A DNA stretch of 64,000 bases. Source: Butyrivibrio sp. FCS014 (lineage in GTDB: Bacteria; Bacillota; Clostridia; Lachnospirales; Lachnospiraceae). Numbering within the stretch: the stretch's first letter is position 1; each line of letters begins with the position of its first letter. A model generated the notes under the pieces. It was not told where the DNA came from, made no database searches, and was given only the letters and a program-made list of their open reading frames with translations. The stretch covers positions 992,001 through 1,056,000 of the forward strand of contig NZ_JAHA01000019.1 of assembly GCF_000526935.1 (NCBI RefSeq), in the 5' to 3' direction. A program made the position numbers and the translations under genes. Of this stretch, positions 32,345 through 41,083 are shown piece after piece.

Positions 32345-33240
32345 TCATCCTCCCCCTGCATGGTGATCTTAAGATACAAAAGTCCCACAAGGAACAATAT
32401 CAGGAACAGTACGTTTGCCACTGTGGATCCTTTGCTGTACTGGAACAGATCGAAGGACAGCTTGTAGGAATAGGTGGAAAGAAGATGCGTGGAATTTACA
32501 GGTCCGCCTTCAGTCATAACATACACCAGGTCGTAAACCTTGAAGGTGTAGATAAAGCCCAGCACCAGTACTGACTCAATGGTGGGGCGAAGAAGCGGCA
32601 GAGTTATCTTGATGAGCTGCTGGAAGCTGCTTGCTCCGTCCACAGAAGCGCTCTCATAGAGTTCCTGGGGAATGGTGGTAAGTCCTGTGGCCAGAAGTAT
32701 GGTATTAAAGGGAATTCCGATCCATACATTTGCCGCCACCACAGCTATCATGGCAGTCCTGGGCGACGTCAGCCACTCAACGTTTTGCTGGATCAGATGA
32801 AGACTCTTTAAGATGTAATTGATGATCCCGACGTCTGTTGAAAACATGAACTTGAACATCAGCGCCGTTACTGTCATGGGCATCATCCATGGGATCATGG
32901 TAAGGCCACGCACGGTCTTGGCGAAGGTGAAGTTCTTGTTAAAGAGAAGGGCCAGTAAAAAACCTATGATAAACTGAAAGATCAGACAGTAGATGGTGAA
33001 CTTTAAGGTATTGCCCATAGCCTTTCTGAATACTTCATCCTGAAACATGGTGACATAATTTGAAAGCCCCACGAAGTGTTTGGTGCCCTTGACCAGGTTT
33101 TTTACCGACACGTCCTGAAAGCTTAAGATGAGGTTGCTTAAAATGGGATAGCCCACAAACACCAGCATATACAAAAATGCAGGAAGAATGAACAACAGTC
33201 CTGCATTTTCATATCTGAAAAACTCCTTTACTTTTTTCAT
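32341..33240 (-). CDS. Sugar ABC transporter permease (MalF type)
   Basis: The product has about 299 residues, six membrane segments and EAA motif YESASVDGASSFQQLIKITLPLLRP. The frame extends to 33300, but ATG 33240 is chosen because GAGGGGAAG precedes it and the protein then starts with the short cytoplasmic leader MKKVKEFFRYE seen in the family. Partner of the MalG-type subunit. The gene follows the response regulator gene after 108 bp. Confidence 0.9.
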   Translation of the reverse strand: MKKVKEFFRYENAGLLFILPAFLYMLVFVGYPILSNLILSFQDVSVKNLVKGTKHFVGLSNYVTMFQDEVFRKAMGNTLKFTIYCLIFQFIIGFLLALLFNKNFTFAKTVRGLTMIPWMMPMTVTALMFKFMFSTDVGIINYILKSLHLIQQNVEWLTSPRTAMIAVVAANVWIGIPFNTILLATGLTTIPQELYESASVDGASSFQQLIKITLPLLRPTIESVLVLGFIYTFKVYDLVYVMTEGGPVNSTHLLSTYSYKLSFDLFQYSKGSTVANVLFLILFLVGLLYLKITMQGEDE

Positions 33241-33348
33241 ATTCTTCCCCTCTTTACATATTTCTTTTTCTACATAATACCCAGGGAAAAGAAATATCAA
33301 AACACGAGAAATCTGAAAAAGGTGGAAAATTCTAATGTGGTTTTCTTA

Positions 33349-34872
33349 TCACTTCAGGGACTTGCGGTACTCGGCGGGGAGCTTGCCTGTGACGTCCCTG
33401 AAAACCTTGCTGAAATACTTGGGATCAGAGTAGCCTACTCTCTCGGCGATTTCGTAGAGCTTCATGCCTGTGCCCACAAGGAGCTCTTTGGCTTTGCCGA
33501 TGCGGTAGTTTCTGATGTAGGTGCTGAAGTTCTCCCCGGTTTCCTTGTGGAACTGGGTTCCAAGGTACTCCGGAGTTATTCCAAGGCGCTCGGCTATTTC
33601 ATCAAGGGTTATTCCTGTGTGATAGAATTCGTGGATCATGCTCTTAGCCCTTCGCACCGTCAACGTCTCTGCGTCGGACTCAGTCTCTTTTGCCTTAAGC
33701 ATTTCAAGGATACTGTCACACACTGAAGAAAGCTCGGACTTTAACTTGGCATTCATGATGCTATCCAGAAGCTTTTGCTGCTGAAGGTCGCCCACTCCCG
33801 TGTTTCCGACGTCCTTTGCAATCTCGATGATGGACCATATAAAGCGGACAAAGCACTCCTTTATTTCCTTGGGGTCGTAAACCTTTCCGTCATGGAAGGT
33901 GTCCTGAAATTCCTCCATCAGCTCTTTTTCCCTGGCATGGTCATTGGCGCAGATGGCGGTCTTCATCCCGGCTTCAAGCTCCTGAGGATAGACGCAGAGC
34001 GCAGTCTGGACCTTGGTTATCTTGGGATAGGAAATCAGAACATCTTCTTCAAAAGAAATATTCCAGTCCATGAAGGGGAAGAGGTCACCGATACAGCTGC
34101 CAAGCCCTGAAAGCCCGTGGCATTCCATAAACCCCATGGCTGAGCTGCCGCCAAGCTTGTGAAGAAGCTGATACTGTATCCACCGCTCAAAATCGGCGGC
34201 ACTCTTATATTTGTAAACCACTGCAATAAGGGACTTGCGGTACTCGGTATCCAGGATAATGTAGTCTATTCCTTCGTAAAGTGACAGGGCAGATGAGAGC
34301 TCTTTTTGCTCCTTTTTGAACTGCTTCTCGTACTGACTTCCAAGGTAATCGCACAGGACCACAAAATTCCGGTCCTTGGTTATGCCGTAGTTTCTGTTAA
34401 GGTAATCTATGACCTCCTCATCAGAGGACATGCGGCCGCCAAGGACGTCACGCATCACCTGGTCCAGGGTGCCCACAGCCACAGGCTTTTTGCGTTTGTC
34501 CTCTTCTATCTGATGTCTTATGCTCTCCAATGCTTTGGAAAAATCCCCGATATTTACGGGCTTCAAAAGATACTCCGTAACCCCCAGCTTCATGGCGGTA
34601 CGGGCGTATTCGAACTCTGAGTATGCGCTCAAAACAATTGCTTTTATATCAAGGTCTTCGTCATAGATGGCCTGCAGCATCTGAAGGCCGTCCATGTTCG
34701 GCATCTGAACATCCGTAATAACAAGGTCGGGCTTTTCTTTTCTGCAGAGCTCAAGCCCCTCAAGGCCGTCTGCTGCCTCCCCCGCTATCTCGTATTCATC
34801 CCCAAGTTTACCAAGGAGCTTGTAAAGACCTTCTCTGATCCTCACTTCATCCTCGACGATTGCTATTCTCAT
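33349..34872 (-). CDS. YesN-type response regulator with AraC DNA-binding domain
   Basis: The 507-residue product has a receiver domain (about 1-125) with phospho-Asp54 in VITDVQMPNMDG, a long middle region, and a C-terminal AraC domain (about 405-507, ITLDEIAERLGITPEYLGTQF and IAERVGYSDPKYFSKVF). It is the partner of the kinase at 29635-31410 and probably activates the transport and glycosidase genes downstream. It is the first gene of the locus and is divergent to the FNT gene. Confidence 0.92.
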   Translation of the reverse strand: MRIAIVEDEVRIREGLYKLLGKLGDEYEIAGEAADGLEGLELCRKEKPDLVITDVQMPNMDGLQMLQAIYDEDLDIKAIVLSAYSEFEYARTAMKLGVTEYLLKPVNIGDFSKALESIRHQIEEDKRKKPVAVGTLDQVMRDVLGGRMSSDEEVIDYLNRNYGITKDRNFVVLCDYLGSQYEKQFKKEQKELSSALSLYEGIDYIILDTEYRKSLIAVVYKYKSAADFERWIQYQLLHKLGGSSAMGFMECHGLSGLGSCIGDLFPFMDWNISFEEDVLISYPKITKVQTALCVYPQELEAGMKTAICANDHAREKELMEEFQDTFHDGKVYDPKEIKECFVRFIWSIIEIAKDVGNTGVGDLQQQKLLDSIMNAKLKSELSSVCDSILEMLKAKETESDAETLTVRRAKSMIHEFYHTGITLDEIAERLGITPEYLGTQFHKETGENFSTYIRNYRIGKAKELLVGTGMKLYEIAERVGYSDPKYFSKVFRDVTGKLPAEYRKSLK

Positions 34873-35100
34873 ACCTTCGCTTCCCCCTTGAACACGATAA
34901 TCCGTGAACTTACCACGATTATAATACTAATCTAAGAATCCTTTCAATATATTCGTCATATCGTTAAACTATATCTTGTGTTTGAGCGCAAGTTGTTATA
35001 CTATATGATGTATGAGGAAAGCATATAATTACCATATATAGTTAATTGTCATCTACAGCATTAAATACAGTCTAAAATCCGCTTTGAAAGGAGCACTCTC

Positions 35101-35883
35101 ATGAAATCACCAGCAGCAATCGCAGCAGCCTATGAAACCGCAGGAACAGGCAAAACCCAGATGAGCTTCAGGAAGACCTTTCTTCTGGGAATCCTGGCGG
35201 GAGCCTACATCGCTCTCGGGGGCCTTGGAAGCCAGATAGCGTCTGTGTGCGCACCGGATCCTTCTGCGGCGAGAGTCATAAGCTCGGTGGTTTTCCCCAT
35301 AGGACTTTTCATGGTGCTTATCGGTGGTGCGGAGCTCTTTACCGGCAACTGCCTCATCCTCATACCGGTGCTGTCTAAGAAGGCTACTTTAAAGGGGATG
35401 CTTAGAAACTGGCTTATAGTATACTTCGGAAACATGGTGGGAGCTTTTATCATCGCCTTTATAGCCAACTTCTCCCACACCTATGCTTTTGCCGACGGTG
35501 CCCTTGCCAAAGCAGTGGTGAGCACAGCCGTTGCAAAGTCCTCCATCTCATTTGGGGACGGGCTTTTAAAGGGCATTCTGTGTAACGTTCTGGTGTGCAT
35601 GGCTGTGTGGTGCTCCTTCTCGGCAGACGAGATTGCAGGTAAGGTCCTGGCTTTGTGGCTTCCGGTAATGCTCTTTATCATCTGCGGTTTTGAGCACAGC
35701 GTTGCCAACATGTACTTCATCCCCGCAGGCCTCATGGCTTCTTCGGTTTACGGCATTGCAGCCGACGGGCTTTCACTGTTTGGATTCTTTGTAACAAACC
35801 TTATTCCCGTTACTTTGGGCAATATAATAGGCGGCAGCCTTTGTATCGGCGCCACCTACTACGCAATCTACTTAAAAGACTAA
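35101..35883 (+). CDS. Formate/nitrite transporter family (FNT) channel
   Basis: The 260-residue product has six membrane segments and FNT signatures LGILAGAYIALGG, FPIGLFMVLIGGAELFTGNC and NMVGAF. FNT proteins pass small monovalent anions such as formate, nitrite or hydrosulfide through the membrane. In a fermenter, formate export or re-uptake is the likely role. It stands alone, with AAGGAG before ATG 35101 and two terminators downstream. The exact anion cannot be told. Confidence 0.9.
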   Translation: MKSPAAIAAAYETAGTGKTQMSFRKTFLLGILAGAYIALGGLGSQIASVCAPDPSAARVISSVVFPIGLFMVLIGGAELFTGNCLILIPVLSKKATLKGMLRNWLIVYFGNMVGAFIIAFIANFSHTYAFADGALAKAVVSTAVAKSSISFGDGLLKGILCNVLVCMAVWCSFSADEIAGKVLALWLPVMLFIICGFEHSVANMYFIPAGLMASSVYGIAADGLSLFGFFVTNLIPVTLGNIIGGSLCIGATYYAIYLKD

Positions 35884-35902
35884 TGTCTTTCATATCCCTT
35901 TA

Positions 35903-35948
35903 AAAACACCCCTTTTTCCGGTCGCCCGGGGAAAGGGGTGTTTTTATT
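35903..35948. terminator. Bidirectional terminator between FNT gene and htpG
   Basis: AAAACACCCCTTT (35903-35915) pairs with 35932-35944, followed by TTTTTA on the plus strand and by TTTTTAAA on the minus strand. It serves both convergent genes. Confidence 0.85.
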
Positions 35949-35958
35949 TCTTTGTATG

Positions 35959-35981
35959 AGCCCCGGAGAAAGGGGCATTTT
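35959..35981 (+). terminator. Second terminator hairpin
   Basis: GCCCC-GGAGAAA-GGGGC followed by ATTTTT, just after the first terminator. Confidence 0.65.
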
Positions 35982-36007
35982 TGTACGCCCCATAGAGCGG
36001 GGGATTC

Positions 36008-38122
36008 TTATTTTGTAAGGAACATCAGGATATCGTTGCTTCTCTGAACGAACTTGGTCATTGCATCGCCCTCAAGAGGAGCATTCTGAATGCGGGCAAG
36101 ATCGTAAAGCTGCTCGCAGATCATCCTTGTGTGCTCTCCGTCCTCGTTCTCCATTACATACTGAACAAGAGGATGGTTTGCATTGAGGATAAGGGTCTGT
36201 CCGCCCATTCCGAAGTCTCCCATGCCCATTCCGTTGGCAGCATACATCTTCATCATGTCTGCCATACGTCTTGCTTCCTCGGAAACGGTGAGCATTGAAG
36301 AGGTCTTCTTGTCCTTGAGCTTCTCAAGCTTGATAACAAGCTTGTCATCCTTCAGTGCCTTCTTCATCTTCTCAGCAAGGCTCTTCTCCTTCTCCTCGAG
36401 CTCGGCTGCTGCCTTCTTGGAGGTCTTGGACTTGAAGGTATCTGTAAGGTCTGCATCGATCCTCTGGAACTTGATGCCCTCGTTCTTGCGCTCAAGCTGC
36501 TCCATGAAAGGAACATCGATGTTGTGCTTCATGATGAAAGCTTCCATCTTCTGAGCCTTGAACATGTTGATGTACTGGCTCTGCTGAGCCTCGTCTGTTA
36601 CGTAGTAGATGATGCGGGGCTCCTTCTCCTCGGGCTCCTCAGCCTTGGCTTCTGCCTTTGCATCCTCTGTCTTAGCTGCGTCATCTGCTTTGGCACCATC
36701 GTCTACAACCTCGGCCTCAACCTTGTTGCCGTTCTCATCAACAGCATTCTCTTCTGCCTTCTTGGCCTCTTCCTCTGCCTCTTTGTTGATCTGAAGAGCC
36801 TCGGGAGTTGTAAGGTACTTGCCGTCCAGATTCTTGAAGAGGATGTAGTCTGTCATCTTCTCGCAGAACTTGTCGTCGCGCAGGCAACCATATTTGATGA
36901 AGGGACTGATGTCATCCCAGTACTTGTCGTAGTTCTCCTTGTCTGTCTTGCAAAGGCCTGCCAGCTTCTCGGCAACCTTCTTGGAGATGTACTCGGAGAT
37001 CTTCTTAACAAAGCCGTCGTTCTGAAGGGCTGATCTTGATACGTTAAGAGGAAGATCGGGACAATCGATAACGCCCTTAAGAAGCATCAGATATTCAGGA
37101 ATAACTTCCTTGATGTTATCTGCGATGAATACCTGGTTGTTATACAGCTTGATGGTTCCCTCGATTGACTCAAACTCCATGTTGATCTTGGGGAAGTAAA
37201 GGATACCCTTTAAGTTGAAAGGATAATCCATGTTCAGGTGGATCCAGAAAAGGGGCTCCTTGAAATCATGGAAGACCTTTCTGTAGAACTCCTTGTACTC
37301 CTCGTCTGTGCAGTCCTTGGGAGTCTTTGCCCAAAGGGGATGGATATCGTTAAGAAGCTGAGGTCTTCTCTTGATCTTGTACTCAAGCTCGGGCTCCTCG
37401 GTCTCTCCTTCCTTCTTCTCAGGATGAACCTCTTCGATGACGGTATCGCTCTCAAGCTTCTCGCTTGCCTTGATGGTCTCGGTTCCCTCCTCGTTCTCCT
37501 TTGAAAGATAGATCTCATAAGGCATGAATGAGCAGTACTTCTGGATAACCTCTCTTGCCTTGTACTCGTTGCAGAACTCAAGGCAATCCTCTGAAAGATG
37601 CAGTGTTACTGTTGTTCCAACCTCTGCCTTGTCTCCGTCGCCCATCTCGAAATCAGAGCCGCCGTCGCAGGTCCAGTGAACAGCAGGGCCTCCCTTGCAT
37701 GAAAGGGTGTCGATATCTACATAATCAGATACCATGAAGGTTGAATAAAATCCAAGACCGAAGTGTCCGATGATCTGGTCTGCGTTTGCCTTGTCCTTGT
37801 ACTTGTTAAGGAAGTCGGTAGCACCCGAGAAAGCCACCTGATTGATGTACTCGTCAACTTCCTCCTCTGTCATACCGATACCGTTATCAACGATCTTAAC
37901 GGTCTTGTCCTTATCGTTTAAGATGATGTCCACACGGGGCTTGTACCCCTCAGGAAGCTCGCACTCACCCATCATCTCCATCTTGCGGATCTTGGTGATA
38001 GCGTCGCATGCGTTTGAGATCACTTCCCTGTAAAAGATATCATGATCCGAATACAGCCATTTCTTGATGATCGGAAACATGTTCTCGCTGTTGATTGATA
38101 AGTTACCTTTCTTTGAAGCCAT
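36008..38122 (-). CDS. htpG: Hsp90 chaperone HtpG
   Basis: The product has about 704 residues: N-terminal GHKL ATPase with EVISNACDA and VDNGIGMT (ATP site), a middle domain with the NVSRSALQ block, and a C-terminal dimer domain. Between middle and C-terminal parts (about 445-500) lies an Ala/Glu/Lys/Asp-rich insert not seen in E. coli HtpG, which lengthens the protein by about 70 residues. ATG 38122 is chosen over a GTG nine bases upstream because AAGGAG precedes it correctly. A perfect CIRCE element upstream (38235-38261) points to HrcA repression. Confidence 0.95.
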   Translation of the reverse strand: MASKKGNLSINSENMFPIIKKWLYSDHDIFYREVISNACDAITKIRKMEMMGECELPEGYKPRVDIILNDKDKTVKIVDNGIGMTEEEVDEYINQVAFSGATDFLNKYKDKANADQIIGHFGLGFYSTFMVSDYVDIDTLSCKGGPAVHWTCDGGSDFEMGDGDKAEVGTTVTLHLSEDCLEFCNEYKAREVIQKYCSFMPYEIYLSKENEEGTETIKASEKLESDTVIEEVHPEKKEGETEEPELEYKIKRRPQLLNDIHPLWAKTPKDCTDEEYKEFYRKVFHDFKEPLFWIHLNMDYPFNLKGILYFPKINMEFESIEGTIKLYNNQVFIADNIKEVIPEYLMLLKGVIDCPDLPLNVSRSALQNDGFVKKISEYISKKVAEKLAGLCKTDKENYDKYWDDISPFIKYGCLRDDKFCEKMTDYILFKNLDGKYLTTPEALQINKEAEEEAKKAEENAVDENGNKVEAEVVDDGAKADDAAKTEDAKAEAKAEEPEEKEPRIIYYVTDEAQQSQYINMFKAQKMEAFIMKHNIDVPFMEQLERKNEGIKFQRIDADLTDTFKSKTSKKAAAELEEKEKSLAEKMKKALKDDKLVIKLEKLKDKKTSSMLTVSEEARRMADMMKMYAANGMGMGDFGMGGQTLILNANHPLVQYVMENEDGEHTRMICEQLYDLARIQNAPLEGDAMTKFVQRSNDILMFLTK

Positions 38123-38198
38123 AATTCTCACTCCTTTGTAAAAAAATATTGCGTCTGCCCGCCGGGCAGAGAAATGCCGAATTATTCGTACAAAGTAT

Positions 38199-38227
38199 AG
38201 TTTAGGCCTGCCCTACCCAAAAGTCAA
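38199..38227 (-). promoter_or_regulatory. Promoter of htpG
   Basis: TTGACT (38222-38227), a 17-bp spacer and TAAACT (38199-38204) on the minus strand. CIRCE lies just upstream of the -35. Confidence 0.6.
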
Positions 38228-38234
38228 TAAAAAT

Positions 38235-38261
38235 TTAGCACTCACCGGAAGTGAGTGCTAA
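38235..38261. promoter_or_regulatory. CIRCE operator (HrcA site)
   Basis: TTAGCACTC, nine bases, then GAGTGCTAA, an exact match to the CIRCE consensus. It is 113 bp upstream of htpG. Confidence 0.92.
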
Positions 38262-38283
38262 TAATAAGTGAATATGCAATATT

Positions 38284-38350
38284 TGTGTCAAAGAGAACCG
38301 TCCCCGGCAGTTCGTCCCCCGGCAGTTCGTCCCCCGGCGGTTCGCCGGTG
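38284..38350. repeat. REP-like motif followed by three GTCCCCCGGCAGTTC units
   Basis: GTGTCAAAGAGAACCGTCCCC is followed by two more near copies of CGTCCCCCGGCAGTT (15-bp period) and a CGGTTCGCCGG end. The first phrase resembles a repeat family found in many Firmicutes genomes; this link is from memory and unverified. Confidence 0.5.
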
Positions 38351-38352
38351 GC

Positions 38353-39114
38353 TCACTTGTTGTTCTCGGCCACGTAATCGGAGTAGCTCATCCCCGTGTA
38401 TTTCTTAAAGCATCTGCTGAAATAGTTGGGGTCGGGAATCCCCACTTCCGAGGCCGTATAGTACATCTTGGAGCCTCCCTTGGCGTATCGAAGGGCCTCC
38501 TTCATTCGAAGGTCGTTAAGGTACTCCACAAACTTTTTTCCCGTGTCCTGCTTGAACTTGCGGGACAGATAGCTTGCGGAAAAGCCAAAGTGCTGGGCTA
38601 CAAAGGTAAGGTTAAGCTTGGAGTCCGTGAAGTTCTCCTCAAGATACTTCTTGATAAGCTCCGTGGCATCCGCCTCCGAAGCAGCTCCGGGGCCAACCTC
38701 GCTCTTGGACTCTTCCCAGTAATCCTTCTGCGAAGCCAATTTCTCTTTTGCCCGAAGGAGGACTTTTCGGACCTCTTCTCGTACCATGGGCTTTAGCATG
38801 TAGTCAAAAACCGGAAGGCTTACGCACTTCCTGGCGTACTCGAACTCGTCGAAGGCCGTCATTATTATGATGATAAGATGAGGGTATCTGGCTGTGACCG
38901 TCTGGGTGAACTCGATGCCGTCCATGAAGGGCATCGAAATGTCCACGAAAGCTATGTCCGGCTGCACATCGTCAATGATGTTGATGGCCTCAACGCCGCT
39001 GGCTGCCTCGCCGGTGACTTCCATCCCCAGCTCATCCCACTTGATGGCCGCCCGCATGAGCTTTCTTGCGGATTCCTCATCATCTATGAGCATTACTCGG
39101 TATTTCCTGTCCAT
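38353..39114 (-). CDS. YesN-type response regulator, AraC domain
   Basis: The 253-residue product has a receiver domain with phospho-Asp58 in AFVDISMPFMDG and an AraC domain (about 150-253, LTFVAQHFGFSASYLSRKF and ASEVGIPDPNYFSRCF). It starts 1 bp after the stop of its kinase gene, so the two are co-translated. It should control the ABC genes 41084-44293 next to it. It is shorter than the regulator at 33349 since it lacks the middle region. Confidence 0.92.
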   Translation of the reverse strand: MDRKYRVMLIDDEESARKLMRAAIKWDELGMEVTGEAASGVEAINIIDDVQPDIAFVDISMPFMDGIEFTQTVTARYPHLIIIIMTAFDEFEYARKCVSLPVFDYMLKPMVREEVRKVLLRAKEKLASQKDYWEESKSEVGPGAASEADATELIKKYLEENFTDSKLNLTFVAQHFGFSASYLSRKFKQDTGKKFVEYLNDLRMKEALRYAKGGSKMYYTASEVGIPDPNYFSRCFKKYTGMSYSDYVAENNK

Positions 39115-39115
39115 A

Positions 39116-40870
39116 TTACTGCCTTTCCTCCTCCGGAAGCGACATGTCGGGGATTATCATCTCGATCTCGGTGTACTCGCCGATCTCGCTCCTGATGTTC
39201 ACCACGTCATCTCTTCCGCAGTAGATCCTTACTCTCTCGATGGTTCCCCAAAGTCCGAAGCTTGAATCCGCTTCGTCGGGCCTCTGGCTTCTGTCCTGGG
39301 AAAGGATCTTCTTTATCTGCTCCTCCTCCATTCCTACGCCGGTGTCTCTGACGATGAGATGCAGGTTGCCGTCCTCAAGATAGCTCTTTATCCTGATCTC
39401 TCCCTTCTCGCCCTTTAGCCTGATGCCGTGGTAGATACTGTTCTCCACCAGGGGCTGAAGAATGAGCTTGGGCACGATGCACTTCCCGGTGTCCTCATCG
39501 ATCTCGTATGCATCTTCAATTATATCACCGTAGCGAAGTCTCTGGAGCGTCAGATAATCCTTCACTATTTTGATCTCCCTCGACAGCGGGATGTCCCTGC
39601 CGCCCTTACTTAAGAAGTTGCGGTAGAATCTTCCCAGAGTCTCAAGGGCATCATGGACGTTATCGGCCCCCGCATCCAAAGCAAGGAAACCGATGGTCTC
39701 AATGGAATTGTAGAGGAAGTGCGGTTTTATCTGCTCCTGAAGCACACGCATCTCCGCCCTTTGAAGGGTCTTTTCATTATCCATCAGCTTCTCGATCAGT
39801 TCGTTGACGTGATCGATCATGCTGTTGTAATCGCCCTTAAGCATGTCCAGCTCGCTGAACTTCATAGGAGTGTCGATCTTCTTAAGGTCACCGGATTTCT
39901 TATTCTCCTCCATGGAGGCCGACAGCTCGTAGACGGGATCCGTGATGTTCCGCCTGATATACTCTCCGATGTAAAGGGCAAGCCCCAGGAAAAGAGCCAG
40001 CAAAGCCACCAGGATCGCAACCATTCTAAAGGGTGTTCCCTCCGTTCCGTAGGGAGCAACCCTGAGTATAACGATGGGCAGGTCCGAAACCCTGCAGCCG
40101 GAAATCAGCATCCTTACGCCATCGATCGTGGCATTTTTGTAGCTTATCTTTCTGTCGGCAAAAGAGCCATCATAATAAGCGGCGTATTCCTTATTGCCCG
40201 CAAGGAAGGTGCCGTCGCTTCCCATGATGCAGATGTTGTTGTAGCGGAGCTGTCCAAGAATTCTCTCGAAGACACGGGGCGAAATGTTCATCAGCATAAG
40301 ACCCGTGCGCTCCTGGGAATCTATGTCGTAGATAGCTCTTCCGATGGTGACCATGGGACGCCTGTCGGCCTTGTGGGCGATGTTGTTGGTGTTAAGTGAA
40401 ACCACCGCGCCGCCCTTGCCGGCGTAGATGTCTTTTTTCCAGTCTTCCCCGTTCATCACGTCGTAATCGTAGATATAGGTAAATCGGTTGGTGGCCAGCA
40501 TTATCATGTCTTCCCTGAAGACAATGACCGTGTCCACACCTTCCGTAACATTCAAAATATCCATAACGCCATATCTGGCGTCGTTTATCATACTGATGTC
40601 CACCGAGTCAACATCGGCGCGCAAAAGACGCACCAGATCGGGTTCGGTCATGATCAGTCTGGAAAGTTCCTTATAGCTTTGCACATTGGAATCAAGGTTG
40701 TTGGAGAGATTTCGGATAACGCTCTCGGACTCCCGCATGGCATATTCCCTTCGCTCCCTCACAACCACTATGTACAGGGCTATGACAAAAGAGATTATGA
40801 CCACAAATACAATTCCAAGAACGATCCTGGAAACGCTCAGAGAAAGAGAGTTCTCGGATTTTTTCTTCAT
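39116..40870 (-). CDS. YesM-type sensor histidine kinase
   Basis: The product has about 584 residues: a membrane segment (about 10-32), an external sensor domain, a second membrane segment (about 282-302), HAMP, and the kinase core. The phospho-His is at about 384 in KPHFLYNS, with the ATP-site motif RDTGVGME. The frame extends to 40924, but ATG 40870 with GAGGGGAAG about ten bases upstream gives the standard short cytoplasmic N-terminus. It works with the regulator at 38353-39114. Confidence 0.9.
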   Translation of the reverse strand: MKKKSENSLSLSVSRIVLGIVFVVIISFVIALYIVVVRERREYAMRESESVIRNLSNNLDSNVQSYKELSRLIMTEPDLVRLLRADVDSVDISMINDARYGVMDILNVTEGVDTVIVFREDMIMLATNRFTYIYDYDVMNGEDWKKDIYAGKGGAVVSLNTNNIAHKADRRPMVTIGRAIYDIDSQERTGLMLMNISPRVFERILGQLRYNNICIMGSDGTFLAGNKEYAAYYDGSFADRKISYKNATIDGVRMLISGCRVSDLPIVILRVAPYGTEGTPFRMVAILVALLALFLGLALYIGEYIRRNITDPVYELSASMEENKKSGDLKKIDTPMKFSELDMLKGDYNSMIDHVNELIEKLMDNEKTLQRAEMRVLQEQIKPHFLYNSIETIGFLALDAGADNVHDALETLGRFYRNFLSKGGRDIPLSREIKIVKDYLTLQRLRYGDIIEDAYEIDEDTGKCIVPKLILQPLVENSIYHGIRLKGEKGEIRIKSYLEDGNLHLIVRDTGVGMEEEQIKKILSQDRSQRPDEADSSFGLWGTIERVRIYCGRDDVVNIRSEIGEYTEIEMIIPDMSLPEEERQ

Positions 40871-40960
40871 TCTGTTGATCTTCCCCTCAATAATCGCTTT
40901 TTTACTATGCATTAACGATATCATTTTTCACCACCAAACGCAAAATAATACGGGAAGCCA

Positions 40961-41020
40961 ATGGCTCTTTTCCCTGAAAATGAAGGTTCTCTTTCCGGAA
41001 AGATGAAGGCTCTTTTCCCG
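40961..41020 (-). repeat. 22-bp unit GGGAAAAGAGCCATC repeat, three copies
   Basis: In minus orientation three copies (two good, one degenerate) occur at 22-23 bp spacing. Other copies are at 51482-51497, 54736-54774 and 56504-56518. Confidence 0.65.
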
Positions 41021-41028
41021 GACACAGC

Positions 41029-41061
41029 AAAAGCCGAACACCACGCAAAGCAGTGTCCGGC
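41029..41061 (-). terminator. Terminator after the ABC permease genes
   Basis: Arms GCCGAACAC (41033-41041) and GTGTCCGGC (41053-41061) with one G-T pair; TTTTGC follows on the minus strand. Confidence 0.6.
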
Positions 41062-41083
41062 CCGCCACATGAAAAAGAAAGTA

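Noticed and set aside
39653..40399. 248-residue plus-strand frame
   Set aside because: Antisense to the second histidine kinase.
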